The notes beneath the pieces are model-generated. The model ran no database searches. It had not been told where the DNA came from and saw nothing but the letters and a program-made list of their open reading frames with translations. Of a DNA stretch of 5,372 nucleotides, positions 1 through 4,870 are shown in pieces. Each line of letters opens with the position of its first letter. Position 1 is the stretch's first letter. The translations under genes were made by a program, and so were the position numbers. This DNA is from CAG-273 sp051891195. Lineage in GTDB: Bacteria; Bacillota; Clostridia; TANB77; CAG-508. Location: positions 1-5,372 of the forward strand of contig JBJFEZ010000053.1 of assembly GCA_051891195.1 (NCBI GenBank), given 5' to 3'.

Positions 1-394
1 TACTATATGGTTTCCACTTCCGTGTTCCGTGTGCTAATATTTTAAATCCTGCTGGTACTTTTACTGGGTTTCCATATTTATCTAACACTATTTCATTATC
101 TGTTGATGCATTTGCCATCAATTCTTCTATTGTAGACGTTGGTGTTATTCCTGGTGGATTATCTCCTGTTCCATTTACTATTTTATTCACTTGTGCGTCC
201 AAATTTTCTATTGCTGATATATCATTTGCTGCGCCTTCTTTTGTTTTTTGGTCTGCTATTTTTGCTCTTTCTATTAATCCATTATCTCCAAATAGGGCAG
301 CTATGGTTATTCCTGCTAAAATTAGTAGCACCACTATAGTTACTACAAGTGCTATTAAGGTTATACCTTTACTATTTTGTTTTTCTTTTGTCAT
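1..394 (-). CDS. Prepilin-like N-terminal domain protein (5' part; C-terminus beyond left edge)
   Basis: The first 131 residues are visible and the gene runs off the left edge. A short basic leader (MTKEKQNSKG) is followed by ITLIALVV and a hydrophobic helix to about residue 34. This is the class III (type IV pilin/pseudopilin) signal, expected to be cut after Gly10 by prepilin peptidase and to anchor the protein in the membrane or a pilus-like fibre. The usual Glu at mature position 5 is Ala here. A charged helix (about 37-75), a Gly/Pro/Thr linker and the segment DKYGNPVKVPAGFKIL (106-120) follow. From family knowledge, this segment normally precedes an FGE/SUMF1-like domain in gut Clostridia, so this is probably a paralogue of the protein at the right edge; that is inference because the visible parts do not overlap. 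The last ~11 residues (AHGTRKWKPYS) do not look like the usual acidic continuation, so a frameshift is possible. The ATG at 394 is chosen because AAGGAGG lies 10 nt upstream; an in-frame ATG at 490 would add 32 basic residues. Confidence 0.8.
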   Translation of the reverse strand, partial: MTKEKQNSKGITLIALVVTIVVLLILAGITIAALFGDNGLIERAKIADQKTKEGAANDISAIENLDAQVNKIVNGTGDNPPGITPTSTIEELMANASTDNEIVLDKYGNPVKVPAGFKILAHGTRKWKPYS

Positions 395-404
395 TCTCTT
401 TTTT

Positions 405-411
405 CCTCCTT
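405..411 (-). promoter_or_regulatory. Ribosome binding site AAGGAGG of the prepilin-like gene
   Basis: A perfect AAGGAGG on the minus strand lies 10 nt before the ATG at 394 and decides the start. The competing in-frame ATG at 490 has only AGGAG about 3 nt upstream, which is too close. The Shine-Dalgarno sequence is itself translatable in frame from that upstream ATG, so a long-leader form cannot be excluded. Confidence 0.75.
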
Positions 412-509
412 GTTTTTTATTTTTATCTTTTTGTACTTCTGTTACTCTTTTTGTAATTAGTATTTTCATCTTTCTCACTTTTATACACATTTTCTCCTGC
501 TAAATACTA

Positions 510-541
510 ATTTTAACAGTTTTCTTTTATTTAATTGTCAA
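510..541 (-). promoter_or_regulatory. Possible promoter of the prepilin-like gene
   Basis: A consensus TTGACA -35 lies at 541-536 on the minus strand. The candidate -10 is weak (TTAAAA at 516-511 with a 19-bp spacer, or TAAAAT at 515-510 with a 20-bp spacer). It lies about 115-145 bp upstream of the chosen start, which would leave a long leader. In AT-rich DNA such matches arise by chance, so only the -35 is persuasive. Confidence 0.3.
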
Positions 542-669
542 TGTGCTATAAAAGTGATTTTACTTTTCATACTTTTTACTATTTTATTCTACACATAATT
601 TTTTACCTTGTAAATAGTTCTTGCGAATTTTTGTGTTTATATATTTTTTTATGTATATAAAGTGAAATT

Positions 670-1131
670 TTATTTACTAGTTGAGCCAAAACCACCTAGT
701 CTGCTACCTTCAGCCGAGTCATTATCTACAACTAAAAATTTTTGAAAAATTGCTTGTCCTATACAATCTCCTTTTTTTATTTGTACATCTTCTTCTTTTA
801 TATTTAAAAATGCAAACATAAAGTGTCCATCATTGTCTGGGTTTTCATAATAGTCACTGTCTATAATTCCTATGCTGTTTGCCATTACTAAACCTTTTTT
901 CTTTGGATTAGAACTTCTGTTGCAAAGCATTAAATATTCATCTTCTGGCATATATGCTTTTAGTCCTGTTTTTACTAAAGTTGGTGCCTGTCCTGGTTTA
1001 AAAGCAGGTATTATACAGTCTTCTGCTGCTTCTACATCATAACCTGCAGAATATTTTGTTTTACGTACAGGCATATTAATACCACTATTTTCAAACCCCT
1101 TTGCTACTTCAAAACCTCTTACTTTTTCCAT
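670..1131 (-). CDS. dut: dUTP diphosphatase (dUTPase), trimeric type
   Basis: It hydrolyses dUTP to dUMP and pyrophosphate, keeping uracil out of DNA and supplying dUMP for thymidylate synthesis; it acts in the cytoplasm. The gene is complete (153 aa, normal for the trimeric family) and all five motifs are visible. Motif 1 is AGYDVEA (29-35). Motif 2 is NRSSNPKKKGL (71-81), with a Pro where SSLA is more usual. Motif 3 is GIIDSDYYENPDNDGH (88-103), carrying the catalytic Asp91 and the Tyr of the uracil pocket. Motif 4 is GDCIGQAIFQ (121-130). Motif 5 is RLGGFGST (144-151), the flexible C-terminal arm that closes over the phosphates. The long motif 3 with YYENPDNDGH is the form seen in many Bacillota and their phages, so a phage origin cannot be excluded, although no other phage gene is nearby. 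AAGGAG sits 7 nt before the ATG. It appears to be a single-gene unit with its own promoter. Confidence 0.95.
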   Translation of the reverse strand: MEKVRGFEVAKGFENSGINMPVRKTKYSAGYDVEAAEDCIIPAFKPGQAPTLVKTGLKAYMPEDEYLMLCNRSSNPKKKGLVMANSIGIIDSDYYENPDNDGHFMFAFLNIKEEDVQIKKGDCIGQAIFQKFLVVDNDSAEGSRLGGFGSTSK

Positions 1132-1164
1132 TTTATTTCTCCTTCTTTGTATTTTTATGTAGTT

Positions 1165-1193
1165 ATTATATACTATTATTTTATAATTGTCAT
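1165..1193 (-). promoter_or_regulatory. Sigma-A-type promoter of dut
   Basis: On the minus strand, ATGACA (1193-1188, five of six bases of TTGACA) is followed by a 17-bp spacer and a perfect TATAAT (1170-1165). The -10 ends 33 bp before the dut ATG, which leaves a short leader containing the AAGGAG site at 1144-1139. This is the best promoter in the window. Confidence 0.7.
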
Positions 1194-1244
1194 TAATTAT
1201 TTTTAATTTTCCAAATAATCATATAACGCAGGTTACTGTTTACA

Positions 1245-1417
1245 TATTGTAAAAGCTATAAATATGTTAGTTTATTCGCATAACATTCCTACGTAAGAAA
1301 AAGTAAGCAAATTTTACGCAGTTCTATTACAGTGTAAAATTGGCTAACTCTTTCTAACTCGTCATTCTTCGAACCACTTGTATGCTCTAAACTAACATAT
1401 TTATAGGCTTTACAATA
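1245..1417. mobile_element. MITE-like element A, ~29-bp terminal inverted repeats, TA-flanked
   Basis: The left arm (1246-1274) is the inverted copy of 1388-1416 with two mismatches in 29 positions; counting outer bases, the palindrome reaches 1244 and 1418. If the element proper is 1247-1415 it is flanked by TA on both sides (1245-1246 and 1416-1417). That is the target duplication expected of IS630/Tc1-mariner-type non-autonomous elements. The interior carries no coding capacity, only small stems such as ATTTTAC (1311-1317) with GTAAAAT. No transposase lies in the window. The family assignment is inference from arm structure and flanks. Confidence 0.6.
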
Positions 1418-1672
1418 TTTTTATTAAGCTTAGCATTAGTAATATAATACTTTTTTAGAGCGTGGTTTCGTGGGGACCGACAAGGTAGAAACCGCTAAAG
1501 GATTGCACGGATAGCAACTTATTTTTGTAATAGCAATCCGATTGCGGTTTCTTCGCAGTTGGGGGTTGGAGCGATAAAAAAGTATTATATTACTAATGCT
1601 ACACAAACTAGTAACTTTAATATTATGATATTTAGGAATGTTATGCAAATAAACTAACATATTTATAGGCTT
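1256..1672. repeat. Outer 36-bp inverted repeat enclosing elements A and B
   Basis: Positions 1256-1291 are the inverted copy of 1633-1668 over 36 bp with one mismatch (position 1278). A third, shorter copy of the arm lies at 1388-1410; it is identical to 1650-1672 as a direct repeat over 23 bp. The left arm can therefore pair with either the middle or the right copy. The right arm ends inside the stop codon of rimO (1671-1673). The arrangement suggests one ancestral ~410-bp element that took in further material, or repeated insertions of one family. Confidence 0.7.
1431..1601. mobile_element. MITE-like element B, perfect 27-bp terminal inverted repeats, GC-rich core
   Basis: Positions 1431-1457 and 1575-1601 are exact inverted repeats over 27 bp. 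Both outer ends are TA, so the element may be TA|GCATTAG...CTAATGC|TA, a TA target duplication. The ~117-bp core is much richer in G+C than its surroundings. It folds into a two-part stem: GAAACCGC (1488-1495) pairs with GCGGTTTC (1544-1551), and inside it GGATTGC (1500-1506) pairs with GCAATCC (1533-1539). An alternative pairing, GGTTTC (1464-1469) with 1488-1493, would compete with the first stem. No protein is credible. It sits within the outer repeat 1256-1672, so it may be a nested insertion. It could be a structured RNA carried by a non-autonomous element. No known RNA family was recognised. Confidence 0.65.
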
Positions 1673-2999
1673 ATATACTAGTAGGCTGTGAATTATAGCT
1701 AATACTTCCCATCAAATCATAATTTTCTACACTATTTATTTTGCAATTTACCCAATCCCCTAGTTTTAACTCTTGAGTATTTTCTACATATATTACGCCA
1801 TCAATTTCAGGTACGTCCATATAGCTTCTACCAACATAAAACTTTTTATTTTTAGTTATTCCGTCTATTCTTACTTTTTGTACTGTTCCAATTTTTCTTT
1901 GTAAATTCTCTTTTGAAATTTCTTGTTGCAATTTCATTATTTTATTATATCTACTTTTTTTAGTAGAGCTATGTACTTGATTTTTTAATTTTTCTGCTGC
2001 TGTTCCCTCTTCTTTAGAGTACATAAAAGCACCTAATTTATCAAATTTTGCCTCTTTTATAAAGTTATATAATTGTTCAAAATCTTCTTTTGTTTCTCCA
2101 GGAAAACCTACCATTACAGTAGTTCTTAATATAACATCTGGAATTTCTTTTCTTAATTTTTGTATTAAATTTTTTATACTTTCTCCACTGCTTTTTCTGT
2201 TCATTCTTTTTAGCACACTATCTGATATGTGTTGTATTGGAATATCAAAATAATTACATATTTTTTTATTTTCTTTTATCACTTTAATTAAGTCATCTGT
2301 AATAGTTTCTGGGTATGAATATAATATACGAATCCATTTTATTTTTTCTATTTTGCAAATTTCTTGTAAAAGCTGCGCAAGCATTGGCTTTCCATATATG
2401 TCTTGCCCATATTTTGTGGTGTCTTGTGCTGTTAAAATTATTTCTTCATATCCTTCATTTGCTAGTTTATTTGCTTCTTCTATAATGCTTTCTATAGTTC
2501 TACTTTTTTGAATACCACGTATTTTTGGTATAGCACAATAAGTACAACAATTACTGCAACCATCAGCAATTTTTATGTACGCATAATTTGAACCCGTTGT
2601 TATAACACGGTTTGTATATTCGTCAAAATTAACTTTTTCGTTTTTATTTGGTTCAATTAGATTTTGTATTTGTTCCCATAGTGTATTGTATTCTTTATAT
2701 TTTATATATAAATCTACTTCAGGTATTGCTTTTTCTAGTTCTTCTTTATATCTTTCAACTAAACATCCCATAGCTATTAAATATTTACACTTATTATTTT
2801 TGTATTGTACCATTTCTAAAATAGTGTTTATTGCTTCTTCTTTTGCAGACTCAATAAACCCACAAGTATTTATTACTATAATGTCCGCTTCTTTTGCATT
2901 ATTTACTATCTCATAATTATGTTGTTTAAATAAAGCTATTGTTTTTTCTGTATCTACTAAATTTTTGTTACATCCTAAAGATATAAAACCTACCTTCAT
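1671..2999 (-). CDS. rimO: Ribosomal protein S12 (Asp) methylthiotransferase RimO
   Basis: This radical-SAM enzyme adds a methylthio group to the beta-carbon of a conserved Asp of ribosomal protein S12 (Asp89 in E. coli) in the cytoplasm. The 442 residues are full length. The N-terminal methylthiotransferase domain has SLGCNKNLVDTE with Cys10, NTCGFIESAKEEAI with Cys46, and AMGC with Cys79, the ligands of the auxiliary 4Fe-4S cluster. The radical-SAM core has ADGCSNCCTYCAIPKIRG with Cys148, Cys152 and Cys155 as the CxxxCxxC cluster ligands. Cys151 is an extra cysteine where Lys or Arg is more common. QDTTKYGQDIYG and VGFPGET are also family signatures. A C-terminal TRAM domain (about 373-437, containing DVPEIDG) binds the substrate. 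NTCGFIESAKEEAI and DVPEIDG favour RimO over the tRNA enzymes MiaB and MtaB. The start follows an AGAAGG site in the 13-bp gap after the CapA gene, so the two are probably co-transcribed. The stop codon overlaps a mobile-repeat arm. Confidence 0.95.
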   Translation of the reverse strand: MKVGFISLGCNKNLVDTEKTIALFKQHNYEIVNNAKEADIIVINTCGFIESAKEEAINTILEMVQYKNNKCKYLIAMGCLVERYKEELEKAIPEVDLYIKYKEYNTLWEQIQNLIEPNKNEKVNFDEYTNRVITTGSNYAYIKIADGCSNCCTYCAIPKIRGIQKSRTIESIIEEANKLANEGYEEIILTAQDTTKYGQDIYGKPMLAQLLQEICKIEKIKWIRILYSYPETITDDLIKVIKENKKICNYFDIPIQHISDSVLKRMNRKSSGESIKNLIQKLRKEIPDVILRTTVMVGFPGETKEDFEQLYNFIKEAKFDKLGAFMYSKEEGTAAEKLKNQVHSSTKKSRYNKIMKLQQEISKENLQRKIGTVQKVRIDGITKNKKFYVGRSYMDVPEIDGVIYVENTQELKLGDWVNCKINSVENYDLMGSISYNSQPTSI

Positions 3000-3012
3000 A
3001 TATTTTCCCTTC

Positions 3013-4266
3013 TTATTTTACTTTTAAAACATTTTCTAGTAATTTTATTCCTTCTATTAATTTGTTATATGTATTTTTGCTAACTATGCTTGTATTTCCA
3101 TTTGCATAAGCCATTGCTACAGCTTTCATATCTATTAATTGATATCTATTTTGAGCTTTTTCTCCATTATCTAATACATAAAGAGGAGTATATTCTACCT
3201 TAGTTAATATTACTTTTTGCTCTTCTATGCTTTTTCTAATTTCAATGTTTAGTATTAGTTCTATTTTTGAGTTATCATAATTTATTGTTGATATATAGTT
3301 TCCTAAAGAATAGGCAACAAGTACGTTTTCTCCTTTTAAGTTCTTCTTTATTTCCATTGGTTGAATTACCGCTGGATGATTTCCTAATATTATATTAGCA
3401 CCATTTTCTACTAAAAACTCCGCTATTTCTTTTTGACTTTTGCTTACCGTTGTTGTATATAAATCTCCCCAATGCATTATAACTATAATGTATTCTGAAT
3501 TATCTCTTGCATATTTTAAGTCAGCTTCAGCCTTTTTCTTGCTAAAAATATTTATACTATTTAGCTCTTCTTTTGATTTATAACTTGAGTTTTCTATTCC
3601 ATATGTATATGATAAAAATGCAATTTTAGTATCTTTTATATCTTTAATAACTACACTATTTTCTCCTAGTGTATCTCCTACTGTTTCAAATTCTAATTCT
3701 TGCAATTTTTCTTTTGTTTCTTTTAGACCTTCTACTCCATAATCTAAGCTATGATTTGTACTAATACTTACTAAATTAATGCCGCTATTTTTTACGGCTT
3801 TTGCAAACTCTATTGGGCTATTACGATTTCCATAGCCTGAATATGTATTATTTGTAAAGTTGGTTTCCATAGTTCCTAGAGCTATGTCACTGCCTTTTAT
3901 AAAGCTAGTAATATTACTAAACATATGTGTAAAATCATAGTTTTGTCCTTCTTTTGCATCATTTAACATCTCATCTCCACACAAAATATCTCCTACTGCT
4001 GAAATTCTAATTATGCTATCTCTTTTTGTATTATTAGTATTGTTAATATTTTCACTAGCTTCTGTAAAAATAGCCTCTATTTCCTTTTCTAATTCTTCTC
4101 TTTGCTTTGCTAGTAGTAATTTATCTTGATGTTTTCTATATAAAATTATTGTACTAGATATGCTTATAATTAAAATTAAAATTACTAATAATATTAAAAA
4201 TGTTTTTAAGCTTATTAGTTCTGTTATCTTTTTTTGATTTCTTTTATTTCTACGATTTCTTGACAT
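3013..4266 (-). CDS. Membrane-anchored CapA-family metallophosphatase-like protein
   Basis: The predicted protein is 417 aa. A basic N-terminus (MSRNRRNKRNQKK) precedes one hydrophobic segment (about 22-43), then a charged, probably coiled stretch (44-70). The extracytoplasmic domain (about 85-360) belongs to the CapA/PgsA family of the calcineurin-like superfamily. Its motifs are AVGDILCGDEM with the metal-site GD (92-93), GTMETNF (131-137), STNHSLDYG (169-177) with the NH pair, MHWGDLY (264-270), GNHPAVIQPME (295-305) and YSLGNYIS (319-326). CapA/PgsA proteins take part in poly-gamma-glutamate capsule production, but many paralogues occur without the capBC synthase genes. None are here, so the substrate is unknown and I give no gene symbol. 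The start at ATG 4266 is preferred over GTG 4275, which would lie inside the Shine-Dalgarno sequence. It lies directly upstream of rimO with a 13-bp gap and probably shares its transcript. Confidence 0.85.
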   Translation of the reverse strand: MSRNRRNKRNQKKITELISLKTFLILLVILILIISISSTIILYRKHQDKLLLAKQREELEKEIEAIFTEASENINNTNNTKRDSIIRISAVGDILCGDEMLNDAKEGQNYDFTHMFSNITSFIKGSDIALGTMETNFTNNTYSGYGNRNSPIEFAKAVKNSGINLVSISTNHSLDYGVEGLKETKEKLQELEFETVGDTLGENSVVIKDIKDTKIAFLSYTYGIENSSYKSKEELNSINIFSKKKAEADLKYARDNSEYIIVIMHWGDLYTTTVSKSQKEIAEFLVENGANIILGNHPAVIQPMEIKKNLKGENVLVAYSLGNYISTINYDNSKIELILNIEIRKSIEEQKVILTKVEYTPLYVLDNGEKAQNRYQLIDMKAVAMAYANGNTSIVSKNTYNKLIEGIKLLENVLKVK

Positions 4267-4270
4267 TCTT

Positions 4271-4277
4271 ATCACCT
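4271..4277 (-). promoter_or_regulatory. Ribosome binding site AGGTGAT that fixes the CapA-family start
   Basis: AGGTGAT on the minus strand matches the complement of the 16S rRNA 3' end (AGGAGGTGATC) and ends 4 nt before the ATG at 4266. The possible GTG start at 4275-4273 is part of this site and has no Shine-Dalgarno sequence of its own, so the ATG three codons downstream is the likely start. Confidence 0.7.
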
Positions 4278-4288
4278 ATTAATAATTT

Positions 4289-4294
4289 ATCATA
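4289..4294 (-). promoter_or_regulatory. Possible -10 box (TATGAT) of the capA-like/rimO operon
   Basis: TATGAT on the minus strand lies 22 nt before the CapA-family ATG, a spacing that fits a short leader holding the AGGTGAT site. The upstream -35 is not clear; TTTATT with a 16-bp spacer is the best match. Low confidence because the DNA is A/T-rich. Confidence 0.3.
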
Positions 4295-4354
4295 TATTGG
4301 AAAATAAGTAAATAAAAATCAATACTAAAATAACGTAATATTAAAAAAAGCTAA

Positions 4355-4483
4355 TTAAACTTCATCATGGGCTTTTGCATATACTATGTTTTTATTACCT
4401 AACTCTATTATTAATTCAGTAACTGATGTATGCTTTTTGCTAATACTTTTAATGTCCAGATAAATACTTTTCCTATTTTGCAT
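4355..4483 (-). pseudogene. 42-codon orphan reading frame, probably a gene remnant
   Basis: The frame encodes MQNRKSIYLDIKSISKKH, then a Thr/Val-rich turn, ELIIELG and NIVYAKAHDEV, and ends in TAA. The sequence has the alternating charged/hydrophobic pattern of a real folded protein fragment. However, the ATG has no Shine-Dalgarno sequence, and it overlaps the end of the previous fragment in another frame (stop at 4475-4473). It may be the downstream part of that broken gene after a frameshift or deletion, or a small independent protein. I do not recognise the family. Confidence 0.3.
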
Positions 4484-4624
4484 AATTGATTTTTAAAACA
4501 AATGCATTTAAGTTTAAAAATACAGCATCTTTTCCGGTTGCTATATAAAATACTCCTGATTTTATAAATACAATTGAATTTTTATTTTTTTCTTGTATTT
4601 ATCTTAAAAGTCTTTCAAACACAG

Positions 4625-4653
4625 AAAAAGCGCCACGCTAGTGGGCGTGACGC
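4625..4653 (-). terminator. Rho-independent terminator after the FGE-like gene
   Basis: On the minus strand GCGTCACGC (4653-4645), a 6-nt loop CCACTA and GCGTGGCGC (4638-4630) form a 9-bp stem with one G-T wobble. TTTTT (4629-4625) follows. It lies about 97 bp past the stop of the FGE-like gene. The same kind of GC-rich hairpin is also found just downstream of VRs in DGR target genes, where it promotes retrohoming, so a dual or alternative role is possible. Confidence 0.75.
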
Positions 4654-4666
4654 GTATCTTCGATTC

Positions 4667-4696
4667 GCTAAATTAGCTTCTTTAGACCAATTTAGC
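4667..4696. repeat. 8-bp perfect inverted repeat
   Basis: GCTAAATT (4667-4674) and AATTTAGC (4689-4696) are perfect inverted copies around a 14-nt loop. The loop itself contains the stop of the first MSL-like fragment. It lies immediately upstream (in transcription order) of the terminator hairpin. Function unknown; it may be part of the sequence that split the MSL-like gene. Confidence 0.5.
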
Positions 4697-4749
4697 ATAA
4701 CTTCCTATTATGTTTTCTTCTTCTAGTTTATCTCTCACAGGACTCAGAG

Positions 4750-4870
4750 CTACTTTATATAAAGGGTGAGACGGAAAGAGATGTTGTAGTAGAGCCAAGT
4801 TGCATCGGCGCAGTCCCTGTAAGCCGAGGGGTTGGTGCCGAGGTCGCCGTAATTTCCTCCCCTGTCCACG
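4750..4870 (-). other. Probable DGR variable region (VR) at the 3' end of the FGE-like gene
   Basis: In 4761-4870, 63 of 110 bases are G or C, against roughly 30% in the surroundings. After GGA AAT there are seven consecutive NNC codons (TAC GGC GAC CTC GGC ACC AAC; Y-G-D-L-G-T-N). A second cluster is GAC TGC GCC, and a third is CTC TAC TAC AAC ATC. The rest of the gene mostly uses A/T-ending codons. In DGRs, template AAC codons mutated at their two adenines give exactly this NNC pattern, placed in the C-terminal loop of a C-type-lectin/FGE fold. The fixed words between clusters (CCCTCGGCT, GCAACTTGG, TCTTTCCGT) are the expected invariant scaffold. The 3' portion TCTCTTTCCGTCTCACCC would be the initiation-of-mutagenic-homing (IMH) side. 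The exact limits need the template repeat, which is not in the window. Confidence 0.7.

Larger units (their letters stand above)
395..669. other. Intergenic region between the dUTPase and prepilin-like genes
   Basis: This is very AT-rich sequence with no convincing gene. On the minus strand it holds a perfect TTGACA (536-541), a candidate -35 for the prepilin-like gene. The matching -10 is poor: only TTAAAA/TAAAAT-like words at about 510-516, with a 19-20 bp spacer. Just past the dUTPase stop there is an 8-bp AT-only inverted repeat (636-643 with 654-661, 10-nt loop). It lacks a GC stem, so it is not a good terminator. No riboswitch motif was recognised. Confidence 0.5.
4473..4738 (-). pseudogene. 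Broken MutS-domain-I-like (MSL) gene, possible DGR accessory gene
   Basis: Two fragments on the minus strand look like successive parts of one small protein. The first (4738-4682) reads, from a GTG, MRDKLEEENIIGSYAKLV and then stops. The second (4598-4473) has no start codon and reads ...NSIVFIKSGVFYIATGKDAVFLN... and stops. The block IVFIKSGVFYIATGKDA follows the MutS domain I pattern (roughly ilfFrxGdFYexfxeDA), and in MutS that block is preceded by a segment resembling NIIGSYAKL with only a few residues between. Here about 83 bp with stops and two hairpins separates them, so the gene appears interrupted. MutS-like small proteins are one of the accessory types reported in DGR cassettes. Its position directly after a VR-bearing target gene supports that role. 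The assignment is by eye and needs a profile search. Confidence 0.45.
4276..4749. other. Gene-poor region between the FGE-like gene and the CapA-family gene
   Basis: This 474-bp stretch holds no intact gene. From right to left it contains the GTG-initiated fragment (4738-4682), an inverted repeat (4667-4674/4689-4696), a terminator-like hairpin (4625-4653), the MutS-I-like fragment (4598-4473), the 42-codon frame (4483-4355), and the operon leader with a possible -10 box. The pattern suggests a decayed DGR cassette tail. No template repeat resembling the VR was found in it. Confidence 0.55.

Noticed and set aside
139..503. Plus-strand reading frames of 66 codons each
   Set aside because: They are Leu/Phe/Ile-rich antisense shadows of the prepilin-like gene and its leader, without ribosome binding sites.
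1458..1574. GC-rich core of element B as the missing DGR template repeat
   Set aside because: Apart from high G+C it shares no words with the VR: there is no counterpart of TCTTTCCGT, GCAACTTGG or CCCTCGGCT on either strand, and no adenine-rich NNC frame.
1436..1660. 74-codon minus-strand reading frame across element B
   Set aside because: It consists of the inverted-repeat arms and the structured core, has no ribosome binding site, and its Arg/Asn/Pro-rich translation resembles no protein. The open frame is explained by the GC-rich core.
1246..1672. CRISPR array
   Set aside because: The repeated arm occurs only three times, in mixed orientation and with unequal spacing. These are terminal inverted repeats, not regularly spaced direct repeats.
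2686..2916. 76-codon plus-strand frame inside rimO
   Set aside because: It is antisense to the well-supported methylthiotransferase domain of RimO, and there is no independent evidence of translation.
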